Source of the DNA: Aestuariivita boseongensis
GTDB taxonomy: Bacteria; Pseudomonadota; Alphaproteobacteria; Rhodobacterales; Rhodobacteraceae
Direction of reading: 5' to 3'
DNA length: 38,810 nucleotides
NCBI RefSeq assembly: GCF_001262635.1
Contig: NZ_JXYH01000035.1
Location: forward strand, 1 to 38,810
Shown here: positions 17,618-31,299 of the stretch, one piece after another
Layout of the letters: the number at the start of each line of letters is the position of its first letter
How positions within the stretch are numbered: the stretch's first letter is position 1
Notes under the pieces: generated by a model
Databases searched by the model: none
Seen by the model: only the letters and a program-made list of their open reading frames with translations
Told to the model about the DNA's origin: nothing
Made by a program: the position numbers and the translations under genes

Positions 17618-17635
17618 TGTAAGTTTTAATTGACA
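17618..17635 (+). promoter_or_regulatory. PpsR/CrtJ box with bchF promoter
   Basis: TGTAAGTTTTAATTGACA matches TGT-N12-ACA. Its right end supplies a perfect -35 hexamer TTGACA (17630-17635). GATACG follows after 16 bases (17652-17657) as a candidate -10. The repressor would therefore sit directly on the -35 region of the bchF superoperon promoter. Confidence 0.8.
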
Positions 17636-17670
17636 CTTTGCTCCCGCGGGCGATACGCTTCAAGTGCTGA

Positions 17671-21003
<3,333 letters not shown>

Positions 21004-21014
<11 letters not shown>

Positions 21015-24000
21015 CCTTGGCATAAGCGGGCGTTTGCCCGGATACCGCGTGGTGATCGTCACGCTGGACAGCCATGCAGCTGGCCCTGCCGAACGCGCGA
21101 TGGAGAAGTTGGCGCTGGATTATCCGGGCCTGTCCGTCTCCATCCATGCGGCCGCCGAATGGGGCGAGAACCCCGATGCCTTTATCGCTGCTAAAGAAGC
21201 GGCGGAGCAGGGCGATATTGTCGTTGCCAATCTGCTTTTCCTCGAAGAACACGTCGCCCCGATCCTGCCGGTTTTGCAGGCGCGTCGGGATGAGTGCGAC
21301 GCGATGATCGGTGTTGTAGCCGACGCCTCTATCGTCAAGCTGACCAAAATGGGCAGCCTGGATATGCTGGCCCCGCCGTCGGGTATGATGAAGCTGATGA
21401 AGAAGCTTCGCGGCTCGTCCAAGCCCTCGTCGAATTCCGGCGAAAAAAACATGGCGCTGCTGCGGCGTCTGCCCAAGATCCTGAAATATATCCCGGGCAA
21501 ATCCCAGGACCTGCGTGCCTGGTTCCTGACCATGCAATACTGGCTGGGCGGGTCTGACGACAATGTCGAAGCGATGATCCGCTTCCTGCTGAACCGCTAT
21601 GCCAAGGACACCGGCTGGCAAGCGGCGCCAGAGGCTGCCGCGCCCATCGACTACCCGGATGCCGGATTGTACCACCCCGACTTGCCGGCACGCATCACCA
21701 CCGATGCGAATGATTTGCCCGGCCCGTTCAACCCCGTGGCCACCATCGGTTTGCTGATGATGCGGTCTTATGTGCTGAGCTCGGACACCGCACATTACGA
21801 TGCGGTCATCCACGCGCTTGAGGCCAAGAACATCCGCGTTTTGCCTGCCTTTGCAGGCGGCCTAGATGGCCGCCCGGCGATCCGTGAGTATTTCCTGAAA
21901 GATGGGCGTGCGCAGATCGACGTGATGATCTCCCTCACAGGGTTCTCGCTGGTGGGCGGCCCGGCCTATAACGACAGCGACGCGGCCGTTGATGTGCTGC
22001 GAGAGCTGGACATTCCCTATATCGCGGCACACCCGCTTGAGTTCCAGACGCTGGGCCAATGGGCTGCAGCGGACCAGGGGCTGGGCCCGATCGAGACCAC
22101 GATGCTGATCGCCTTGCCCGAATTGGACGGCGCCACCAACCCCACCGTGTTTGGCGGGCGTCTGGGGTCCGAAGGCTGCAACGGCTGCCAATATTCCTGC
22201 CCGTGCAAAGAGGGCAGCAAGCAGATGGTGCCCTGTCTGGAACGTATCGACAGCTTGGCTGAAAAGGCATTGCGCTTTGCCCGCCTGCGCCAGCGTCGCA
22301 ATGGCGAAAAGAAAGTCGCCATTGTCCTCTTTGGCTTTCCACCCAATGCCGGGGCCGTGGGCACGGCGGCCTATCTGAGTGTGTTTGAAAGCCTCTTCAA
22401 CACCATGCGTGCCATGAAGACCGAAGGGTATTCGATTGAGGTGCCCGACAGCGTCGAGGACCTGCGCGAAGCCGTCCTGAAAGGCAATGCCGCGCAATAT
22501 GGACAAGAGGCCAATGTAGCCGCTCATGTCAGCGCCGATGACATCGTTGCCAACACACCGCCCCTGAAAGCGATCGAGGCGGTTTGGGGCCCTGCGCCCG
22601 GTCGCATTCAATCCGATGGCCGGGGTGTCTTCGTGCTGGGTCGTGAGTTCGGCAACATCTTCGTCGGAGTGCAGCCCACCTTTGGATACGAGGGCGACCC
22701 GATGCGCCTTTTGTTCGAAAAGGGTTTCGCGCCGACCCACGCATTTGCCACCTTCTATCTCTGGCTGCGCAACACGTATCGGGCGGATGCGGTGCTGCAT
22801 TTCGGGATGCATGGCGCGCTGGAATTCATGCCGGGCAAACAGGCTGGACTAGGCGCGCGAGACTGGCCGGATCGCCTGATCGGCGAGATGCCGAATATCT
22901 ATCTCTATGCCTCCAACAACCCGTCCGAGGCCTCGCTGGCCAAGCGCCGCTCCGGCGCTGTCACCATCACTCATCTGACGCCGCCTCTGGCGCAATCGGG
23001 CCTCTACAAGGGTTTGCAGGATCTCAAAGACAGCCTGCAGCGTTGGCGCGGGCTGGAGCCCGAAGACGCACAGCGTTCCGAGTTGGAAGCACTTATCGCC
23101 GAACAGGCCGAAGCGGTCGACATGGGGGGCACGCCGCCCATGCAACTGTGGCTGAAACTGCTGGAAACCGAAGACGCTCTGATCCCCGACGGGCTGCACA
23201 TTCTGGGCAAGCCCTTCTCGGACACCGAGCGCGAGGAATACCTGGGCCTGATGGATGGGGCCGACGACGATGCGCGCGCGCGGGTGGCGGAGCTGTTGAA
23301 ACACGACAGCGAATTGCCTGCGCTGATGCGGGCGCTTGATGCGCGGTATATCGAACCGGTGCCGGGCGGTGACCTGATCCGATCCACCGATGTGCTGCCC
23401 ACCGGCCGCAACATTCATGCCTTCGATCCGTTCCGCATGCCCACGGAATTCGCCTGCCGCGATGGTGCGAAACAGGCGCAGCTGCTGATCGATACGCACC
23501 CGACCTTCCCCCGGTCCGTCGCGCTGGTTCTGTGGGGATCGGACAATATCAAATCCGATGGTGGCCCGATCGCCCAGGCGCTTGCGCTGATGGGATGCAC
23601 ACCGCGCTTTGACAGTTTCGGCCGCCTGGCCGGGGCAGACCTGATCCCGCTGACCGAACTGGGCCGTCCGCGCATCGACGTGATCATGACGCTCTCGGGC
23701 ATTTTCCGCGATCTGCTGCCGCTGCAGACCCGGATGCTGGCCGAAGCCGCGTTGAAATGCGCCGAGGCCAATGAGCCGGTCGAGCTGAATTTCATTCGCG
23801 CGCATGCGCTGGCTTATGTGGAGAAATCCGGCGTTGATATGAAGACCGCTGCGCTGCGGGTCTTCTCGAATGCCGAAGGGGCCTATGGGTCGAATGTGAA
23901 CCACTTGGTCGATTCCAGCGCCTTTGGCGACGAGGACGAATTGGCCGACGCATATGAGGCGCGCAAGTCTTTCGCCTATGGCACCGATGGCAAGGCCGCC

Positions 24001-24576
24001 GCCAATCCCGCGCTGTTGCAACAGGTGCTGAGCGAGGTCGATCTGGCCTATCAGAACCTTGAAAGCGTCGAGCTGGGTGTGACCACGGTTGACCATTACT
24101 TCGACACGCTGGGCGGCATCGCCCGCGCGGTGAAACGCGCCAAGGGGGAAGAGGCGGCCGTCTATATCGGCGACCAGACCCGTGGCGCGGGCAAGGTGCG
24201 CACGCTGAAGGACCAGCTTGCGCTGGAAACGCGGTCGCGGTCCCTGAACCCGAAATTTTTTGAAGGGTTGCTGAAGCATGGCGCCGAGGGCGTCCGCCAG
24301 ATCGAGGCGCATATCACCAATACAGTCGGCTGGTCCGCCACCACGGGTCAGGTCGATCCCTGGGTTTATCAGCGGATCTCTGAAACCTTCGTTCTGGATG
24401 AGGAGATGCGTCAGCGCCTGGCGGACCTGAACCCAACCGCCTCCAGCCGGATGGCCAACCGCCTGCTGGAAGCCTCGGACCGGAATTACTGGCAGCCTGA
24501 CGCCGAAACACTGGCTGCGCTGCAAGACGCGGCCGATGCCCTGGAAGATCAGCTTGAGGGGATTGCCGCGCAATGA
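21004..24576 (+). CDS. bchH: Magnesium chelatase subunit H
   Basis: BchH is the large porphyrin-binding subunit of Mg-chelatase, which inserts Mg2+ into protoporphyrin IX with BchI and BchD (not in this window). The 1190-aa length is typical. Landmarks are [20 protein letters not shown] at the N-terminus, [21 protein letters not shown], and the C-terminal segment ending [11 protein letters not shown]. The best start is TTG 21004, inside the bchB end, with AAAGG at 20993-20997; no in-frame ATG precedes the conserved N-terminus. Around residues 392-411 is a Cys-rich stretch (Cys392, 395, 399, 401, 411; [11 protein letters not shown]), a possible Fe-S site. It is followed by a REP-like pair before bchL. 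Confidence 0.95.
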
Positions 24577-24600
24577 CCTCTGCTCAGACATATCGCGCAA

Positions 24601-25656
<1,056 letters not shown>

Positions 25657-25657
<1 letters not shown>

Positions 25658-26340
25658 TGGGCGCATACGACCATACCCTTGCGCGTGTCGAAACCTATTT
25701 CGACAAGACCGCCACCAAGACATGGGAGCGTCTGACTTCGGACGCGCCGGTGTCGAAGGTGCGCGAAACGGTGCGGGCTGGTCGCGACAAGATGCGCGCG
25801 TTAATGTTGAGCCGTTTGCCCGCCGATCTGAGCGGTCAGCGCGTGCTGGATGCAGGCTGCGGTGCCGGTCAGATGACGATCGAACTGGCCCGGCGCGGGG
25901 CCGAGGTGGTGGCCTGTGATATCTCGCCCAGTCTGGTTGATATCGCGGAACTGCGTACGCCGCCCGAGCTGCTGGGGCAGATCACATTTACCAGCGGCGA
26001 CATGCTGGATGACCGGTTGGGCGACTTCGACCACGTCGTCGCGATGGACAGCCTGATCTATTACTCGGGCGCGGATATCGGCAAGGCGCTGAAGCGGCTT
26101 GAGCCGCGCACATCCGGCCGTGTCGTGTTCACGGTCGCTCCGCGCACCCGCCTGCTGATGGGCATGTGGTATGCGGGCAAGCTGTTTCCGCGCTCAGACC
26201 GATCGCCGGTGATGATCCCGCATGATGCCGACCGTCTGGCCCAGGACGTGATGGGCGAGGGGGTCAAGCGCAAACTGCGCCGGGTCGATCAGGTGACATC
26301 CGGATTTTACATTTCCCAGGCGATGGAGCTGCGTCCATGA
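25657..26340 (+). CDS. bchM: Magnesium-protoporphyrin IX O-methyltransferase BchM
   Basis: BchM transfers a methyl group from S-adenosylmethionine to the 13-propionate of Mg-protoporphyrin IX, the step between Mg-chelatase and the AcsF cyclase. ATG 25657 overlaps the bchL stop (TGATG); 227 aa. The class I methyltransferase glycine motif is VLDAGCGAGQMTIELA (about 63-78), followed by acidic VVACDIS and the family block VAMDSLIYY. It ends overlapping lhaA (ATGA). Confidence 0.95.
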
Positions 26341-27767
26341 AAGCACGCCTGAAAACCCTCAGCTTGCAGGCGCTGCCCTTCGCGGATGCGGCCAGCGAGG
26401 GCCTGCCCATGGGCCAGCTGCTGCGGCTTTCGCTGTTCCAGGTGTCGGTGGGAATGGCGTCGGTCATGCTGTTGGGCACGCTGAACCGGGTGATGATCGT
26501 CGAGCTTTCCGTCCCGGCCATGATTGTCGCCGTGATGATCGCGTTGCCGGTGCTGATCGCGCCCTTCCGCGCCCTTCTGGGGTTCCGCAGCGATACGCAC
26601 AAGTCTTCCATCGGATGGAAGCGCGTCCCCTACATCTGGTTCGGGTCGCTTTGGCAATTCGGCGGCCTGGCGATCATGCCCTTCGCGTTGCTGGTTCTGG
26701 GCGGCGATGTGGTGCACGAAATCCCCTTCGCCGGAGAGCTTTTGGCGGGTCTTGCCTTCCTGATGACTGGTCTGGGGATGCACATGACCCAGACCGCAGG
26801 GCTGGCGCTGGCGGCGGATCGCGCATCTGACGAAACGCGACCCCGCGTCGTGGCGTTGCTTTATGTGATGTTCCTGCTGGGCATGGGTATTTCCGCCATA
26901 ATCATCGGCACGCTTCTGTCGAACTATACCGACCTTCTGCTGATCCGCGTGGTGCAGGGCGCCGCCGTTGTGGGTGTGGCGCTGAACCTGATGGCCTTGT
27001 GGAAACAGGAAAAGGTCCGCCCCATGACCAAGGCCGAGCGGGAAGAGCCCCGGCCGCTGTTCCGCGATGCCTGGACCGATTTCATCTCGGGCGGTCGGGC
27101 TGGCCGGCTGCTGGCCTGCGTGTTCGTGGGCACCATGGCGTTCAACATGCAGGACGTTCTGCTGGAACCCTATGGCGGCGAAATCCTGGGTCTGTCGGTC
27201 TCGAGCACGACCTTGCTGACTGCCATGTGGGCGGCGGGCGCGCTCTTGGGCTTTGCCTGGGCGGGCCAGCGGCTGAACCGGGGATCGAACGCCTATAGGC
27301 TGGCGGGTATGGGCGCGCTGGCGGGCATCTGGGCCTTTTCCATCGTGATCTTTGCCGCCCCGCTCAATTCCGCGGTGCTGTTCTTTACCGGCGCTGGATT
27401 GATCGGCTTTGGCGGTGGGCTTTTCGCGGTGTCGACCCTGATGGCGGCAATGACCATGCCGGCCAAGGGCAACGCCGGGCGCGGTCTGGCGCTGGGCGCC
27501 TGGGGCGCGGCACAGGCCACGGCGGCGGGCATCGCCATCGCCTTGGGCGGCACGCTGCGCGACTGGATCGGCTCCATCGCCATGACAGGGGCTTTGGGCG
27601 AAGGGCTGGCAACGGCCACCACCGGGTATTCCTTCGTCTATCACCTCGAAATCGGACTTCTCTTCGCCACGCTTGTCGTGCTGGGCCCGCTGGTCCGCAC
27701 CTCGGGCCCCATTCAACCCAAATCAGCGGAAACGACCAGACTGGGCCTGGCCGATTTTCCGACCTGA
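26337..27767 (+). CDS. lhaA: LhaA, PucC-family light-harvesting 1 assembly protein
   Basis: LhaA is an inner-membrane BCD-family transporter-like protein needed for LH1 assembly around the reaction centre in Rhodobacter. The 476-aa product has about 12 membrane segments. Family motifs are LGTLNRVMIVELSVPA, FRALLGFRSDTHKS, WKRVPYIWFGSLWQFGG and EPYGGEILGLSVSSTT. Its place directly before puhA is diagnostic of lhaA rather than pucC. It overlaps the bchM stop by 4 bp. In related bacteria a puhA promoter lies within this gene, which cannot be confirmed by eye. Confidence 0.93.
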   Translation: MKARLKTLSLQALPFADAASEGLPMGQLLRLSLFQVSVGMASVMLLGTLNRVMIVELSVPAMIVAVMIALPVLIAPFRALLGFRSDTHKSSIGWKRVPYIWFGSLWQFGGLAIMPFALLVLGGDVVHEIPFAGELLAGLAFLMTGLGMHMTQTAGLALAADRASDETRPRVVALLYVMFLLGMGISAIIIGTLLSNYTDLLLIRVVQGAAVVGVALNLMALWKQEKVRPMTKAEREEPRPLFRDAWTDFISGGRAGRLLACVFVGTMAFNMQDVLLEPYGGEILGLSVSSTTLLTAMWAAGALLGFAWAGQRLNRGSNAYRLAGMGALAGIWAFSIVIFAAPLNSAVLFFTGAGLIGFGGGLFAVSTLMAAMTMPAKGNAGRGLALGAWGAAQATAAGIAIALGGTLRDWIGSIAMTGALGEGLATATTGYSFVYHLEIGLLFATLVVLGPLVRTSGPIQPKSAETTRLGLADFPT

Positions 27768-27795
27768 AAACTTGTCCGCATAGGAGGGACACACC

Positions 27796-28566
27796 ATGAC
27801 TGAACCATTCTTCGGAGGCTTCGATCTCGCCGCATCTACCTTGTGGCTCTTTTACGCCTTCTTCGCGCTGCTGCTGTTCTACATCCAGCGCGAAAACATG
27901 CGCGAGGGCTATCCGCTGGAGGACGACGAGGGCAACAAATCCTCGAACCCCGGCCTGTTCCCTCTGCCTGAGGACAAGACCTTCAAACTGCCCAACGGAC
28001 GCGGCGAATACACCGTGCCAAGCCAGCAGCCGCCGGAACGCGCCGATCTGGCGATCCGCAAGACCAACGCGGCAAACGGTTATCCGCTGGAGCCCACGGG
28101 CGATCCGATGCTGGATGGTGTCGGCCCGGCCTCCTGGGCTGCGCGCCGGGATGAACCTGAACTGGACGGCCACGGCCATCCCAAGATCATCCCGATGTCG
28201 GCCAATGAAAGCTTTGCAGTGGCCGCAGGCAGCGACCCGCGCGGAATGCCGGTTGTCTCGGGCGACGGTGTCGTCGTGGGTGAAGTCACCGATATGTGGA
28301 TCGACGAGCCGGAACAGATGGTGCGGTATCTGGAATACACGCTGGATGGCAAATGGGGCGAAGGCAAACGCCTGGTCCCGCTGACCATGGCGCGGATCTG
28401 GGGCGGCAAGGTCAAGGTTAACTCGATCTACGCCAAGCATTTCGCAACCGTACCCATGCATGCGGCACCGGCGCAGGTGACCAAGCTCGAGGAAGAAAAG
28501 ATCAGCGCTTACTACGGCGGCGGGCATCTTTATGCCGACCCCGCTCGTCAGGAACCGCAGATCTGA
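27796..28566 (+). CDS. puhA: Photosynthetic reaction centre H subunit
   Basis: PuhA caps the cytoplasmic face of the L-M reaction-centre core and carries the proton path to the QB quinone. The 256-aa product has a single N-terminal membrane helix (about 12-31, LAASTLWLFYAFFALLLFYI). A cytoplasmic PRC-barrel-type domain follows. Glu173 (DEPEQMVRYLEYTLDG) and His126/His128 (DGHGHPK) correspond to the proton-transfer residues known in Rhodobacter. The ribosome site AGGAGGG is at 27782-27788. The partner pufL and pufM genes are not in this window. Confidence 0.96.
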   Translation: MTEPFFGGFDLAASTLWLFYAFFALLLFYIQRENMREGYPLEDDEGNKSSNPGLFPLPEDKTFKLPNGRGEYTVPSQQPPERADLAIRKTNAANGYPLEPTGDPMLDGVGPASWAARRDEPELDGHGHPKIIPMSANESFAVAAGSDPRGMPVVSGDGVVVGEVTDMWIDEPEQMVRYLEYTLDGKWGEGKRLVPLTMARIWGGKVKVNSIYAKHFATVPMHAAPAQVTKLEEEKISAYYGGGHLYADPARQEPQI

Positions 28567-28637
28567 TGTGACCCTGCCGCGCCGGGGCGCATCCCGGCGT
28601 GGCACCCCTGAACCAAAACAACCGGAGGACACTCGCC

Positions 28638-29282
28638 ATGTCCCATGATGATTTCGAAATCGAGCCTGTTGAGGGGCTCCCCGAGCGTCCGCCCGAAGGG
28701 GAAGAGATTCTCTGGCAGGGCCGCCCCGATTGGTGGCAGCTGACATGGGAAGCGCTGAGCCTTCCATGGGTGATCGGTTATTTCGTCGTGCTTGCGCTGT
28801 GGCGCTTCATCTCGGTTGTGGATCAGATGCCTTTGGGCCAGGCGATCGGCGCCACGGTGCCCTTCATCATACTGGGGGCCATCGTGACGGCGCTTTTGTG
28901 CATCGTCGGATATGTGCAGGCGCGCTGTGCGCTTTACACCGTCACCAACCGCCGGGTGGCCATGCGCATCGGTGCGGCGCTGACAATGACGCTGAACCTG
29001 CCCTATCCGCAGGTGGCCAATGCGATGCTTGATCTGCGCCGGAAAGGCACCGGCACCATCGCGTTCGAGACGATGGGCGACACGCGGCTCAGCTATCTTC
29101 TGTGCTGGCCACATGTGCGTCCCTGGCACATCAATCCGTCCCAGCCGGCACTGCGCTGTATTCCCGATGCCGAAAAGGTCGCTGGCCTGATCGCCGATGC
29201 GGCACGGGCGCGGGTCACGCAACCCCGGATCGTGCGCATAGCCGCGCCCGGACCGGCCGATCCGGCCGTCGCGGCGGAGTGA
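28638..29282 (+). CDS. puhB: Photosynthetic complex assembly protein PuhB
   Basis: PuhB is a membrane protein that assists reaction-centre assembly in Rhodobacter capsulatus. ATG 28638 follows GGAGG (28624-28628); 214 aa. An acidic N-terminus with WQGRPDWWQL precedes hydrophobic segments (about 41-58 and 68-92). A PH-like bPH2 domain (YTVTNRRVAMRIG, about 98-165) follows. It lies 71 bp after puhA in the standard puhABC order and ends 5 bp before puhC. Confidence 0.92.
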   Translation: MSHDDFEIEPVEGLPERPPEGEEILWQGRPDWWQLTWEALSLPWVIGYFVVLALWRFISVVDQMPLGQAIGATVPFIILGAIVTALLCIVGYVQARCALYTVTNRRVAMRIGAALTMTLNLPYPQVANAMLDLRRKGTGTIAFETMGDTRLSYLLCWPHVRPWHINPSQPALRCIPDAEKVAGLIADAARARVTQPRIVRIAAPGPADPAVAAE

Positions 29283-29287
29283 TCAAG

Positions 29288-29758
29288 ATGAGCGATACAT
29301 CCCACACCCCCCGCCTGCGCCACAAGGAAGACGAACTGGTCCCCAGGTTCATGGTCCGCGCCATGTTCGCGCTGGTTCTTGTCTGCCTTGTTCTTGTCTC
29401 TGCCGCGCGCATCACCGGCAGACCCCTGGAAGCCACGCCAACAGATGCTCCTATCATCGCGGAGCGTGCGATTTTCCTGTCGGGTGACACTTCCGGCGCG
29501 GCCCGCGTTCTGGACGCCAACGGATCGGTCCTGGCCGACCTGCCGGGCGAACAGGGCGGTTTCATTGCCGGTGTGCAGCGCGTGATCGACCGCGAACGCA
29601 ACAAATCCGGTGTTCCGCTGGAAGGTCCGGTGCTTTTGCAACTGCGCGCAGGCAATCGTCTGTCGATCACCGACCCCTCCACCGGATGGAGCGCCGAGCT
29701 CATGGGCTTTGGCGCCACCAACTTCCGCAGCTTTGCCAGGCTGCTGGATCCCCAATAA
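29288..29758 (+). CDS. puhC: Photosynthetic complex assembly protein PuhC
   Basis: PuhC is a single-pass membrane protein that affects organisation of the reaction centre-LH1 complex. ATG 29288 gives 156 aa: a short basic N-terminus, one transmembrane segment (about 23-40, VRAMFALVLVCLVLVSAA) and a periplasmic domain with the conserved end FGATNFRSFARLL. It starts 5 bp after the puhB stop. Its identity rests on order, size and the conserved C-terminal motif. Confidence 0.9.
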   Translation: MSDTSHTPRLRHKEDELVPRFMVRAMFALVLVCLVLVSAARITGRPLEATPTDAPIIAERAIFLSGDTSGAARVLDANGSVLADLPGEQGGFIAGVQRVIDRERNKSGVPLEGPVLLQLRAGNRLSITDPSTGWSAELMGFGATNFRSFARLLDPQ

Positions 29759-29778
29759 CCCCAGAAAGGAAGCCACCT

Positions 29779-30075
29779 ATGGGACTGTTAACCAAAAAAG
29801 TCGAAAGACACCCCTGCGAGGTCGAGATCAGCCACTGCTTCGACAGCTTGCACGCGCATGTGAAATTCCTGGATGGCGCGGTCGTCTATCCCGGTGATGA
29901 GGTGATCGTGACAGGTCCCGAAGTGATGGCGCCTTATGGCGAGATTGTCCGGGAAGAGCGCGAGGCGGTGATCTACCGCGCCTCCAAGCTGGAACAGCTC
30001 TGGACCCGGATGACGGGCGATTTCGAATTCATGGAACTGTGTGAATTCTCATTCTCTGAGGAGGTGACGCTATGA
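29779..30075 (+). CDS. bciE: BciE, accessory subunit of the oxygen-dependent cyclase
   Basis: BciE is the small protein that alphaproteobacterial AcsF needs for activity in place of Ycf54 (Chen, Canniffe and Hunter described this class). ATG 29779 follows AGAAAGGAAG and gives 98 aa with no membrane segment. Visible features are an N-terminal basic stretch (LLTKKVERHPCEVE), HCFDSLHAHVKFLDG, a PGDEVIVTGP turn and an acidic C-terminus. Its stop codon overlaps the acsF start (ATGA), exactly as expected for the Rhodobacter gene between puhC and acsF. The assignment is by position, size and coupling; I know no catalytic motif. Confidence 0.82.
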   Translation: MGLLTKKVERHPCEVEISHCFDSLHAHVKFLDGAVVYPGDEVIVTGPEVMAPYGEIVREEREAVIYRASKLEQLWTRMTGDFEFMELCEFSFSEEVTL

Positions 30076-31193
30076 ACGCGCCTTTGAAACACACCGCCGA
30101 CGCGACGACAGTGGAGGAGGGCCTGGCCATCGCCGAGGCGCAGGACCGTCAGTACAATGACGAGATGGCCACCGAAACGGCCATGGCCAACACGCTGCTG
30201 ACCCCGCGTTTTTACACCACCGATTTCGATGAGCTGGACGCCATCGACGTCAGCGGCGTGCGCGAGGATTGGGACAAGCTCATCGCCCAGATGGAGGCGG
30301 ACCCGAACCGCGGCCACTTCAAGAAGAACGAAGACTGGGACCACGTCGATTGGGAGGGGATGGACCCCGAGCTGAAAAAAGAATTCATCGACTTCCTGAT
30401 CTCGAGCTGCACCGCCGAGTTTTCGGGCTGCGTCCTTTACAAGGAAATGAAACGGCGCGGGAACAACAAGGACATTACGCAGCTGTTCCAGCTGATGGCG
30501 CGGGACGAAGCGCGGCATGCCGGGTTCATCAATGACGCGCTGCGCGAGGCGGGGCTGCGGGTTAACCTGGGTTTCCTGACGCAGAAGAAGAAATACACCT
30601 ATTTCCGGCCCAAGTTCATCTACTACGCCACCTACCTGTCGGAAAAGATCGGCTATGCCCGGTACATCACGATCTTCCGCCATCTGGAAGCGCATCCCGA
30701 ACACCGGTTCCACCCGATCTTCAAATGGTTCCGCGAGTGGTGCAATGACGAGTTCAGCCATGGCGAAGCCTTTGCCCTTCTGATGAAGACTGACCCGAAG
30801 CTGACCCAAAGCTTCACCAACAAGCTGTGGATCAAGTTTTTCCTCACCGCGGTCTACGCCACGATGTATGTGCGCGATCACCAGCGGCCTGCCTTCCACG
30901 CCGCACTTGGCGTGGACCCGGATTGGTACGCGCATGAGGTCTTCACCAAGACATCCGAGCTGTCCAAGCAGATCTTTCCGCTGACGCTGGATATCGACCA
31001 CCCGCGCTGGCAGCCGACGCTGGAAGCGCTGCAGAAAGCCAATGTGGATCTGGCCGAGGCGGTGGAGAAGAAGCAACCGCTTCGTAAGCTGGGCGCCCAG
31101 CTGCGGGCGGCCAAGTGTTTCGCCAACCTGTTCTTCATTCCGTCGAAGAAGAACGAGGTGCCGGTAAACACGCGCCTGGAGCCAGTCTATTGA
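30072..31193 (+). CDS. acsF: Mg-protoporphyrin IX monomethyl ester oxidative cyclase AcsF
   Basis: AcsF is a diiron monooxygenase that forms the isocyclic E ring using O2, giving divinyl protochlorophyllide. The 373-aa product has ferritin-like diiron motifs: EFSGCVLYKEM (Glu116), ARDEARHAGF (Glu146, His149) and DEFSHGEAFA (Glu227, His230). The length is close to the family's usual 350-380. It is coupled to bciE and precedes a REP-like pair and puhE. No oxygen-independent cyclase (bchE) occurs in the window, so ring closure here appears to require oxygen. Confidence 0.96.
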   Translation: MNAPLKHTADATTVEEGLAIAEAQDRQYNDEMATETAMANTLLTPRFYTTDFDELDAIDVSGVREDWDKLIAQMEADPNRGHFKKNEDWDHVDWEGMDPELKKEFIDFLISSCTAEFSGCVLYKEMKRRGNNKDITQLFQLMARDEARHAGFINDALREAGLRVNLGFLTQKKKYTYFRPKFIYYATYLSEKIGYARYITIFRHLEAHPEHRFHPIFKWFREWCNDEFSHGEAFALLMKTDPKLTQSFTNKLWIKFFLTAVYATMYVRDHQRPAFHAALGVDPDWYAHEVFTKTSELSKQIFPLTLDIDHPRWQPTLEALQKANVDLAEAVEKKQPLRKLGAQLRAAKCFANLFFIPSKKNEVPVNTRLEPVY

Positions 31194-31220
31194 TCCTGGC
31201 CGTTTGGCATAACAACCGCC

Positions 31221-31284
31221 GCGCCCCGGACTTGATCCGGGACCTCCCGGCTGATCACGAGGCCCCGGATCAAGTCCGGGGCGC
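31221..31284. repeat. REP-like inverted pair (copy C) between acsF and puhE
   Basis: Two 26-nt units, 31221-31246 and 31259-31284, are inverted with one mismatch and a 12-nt spacer. Each has the core CCCGGACTTGATCCGGG or its complement, shared with copy B (24601-24661). It occupies most of the 106-bp gap and ends one base before the AGGAGG ribosome site of puhE (31285-31290), so pairing could affect puhE translation. Confidence 0.9.
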
Positions 31285-31299
31285 AGGAGGCTATGTCCC

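Noticed and set aside
27773-27791. TGT...ACA pair just upstream of puhA resembling a PpsR box
   Set aside because: The spacing is 13 bases (27776-27788), not 12, and the right end overlaps the puhA ribosome site. The extended TGTCAA/TTGACA arms are missing.
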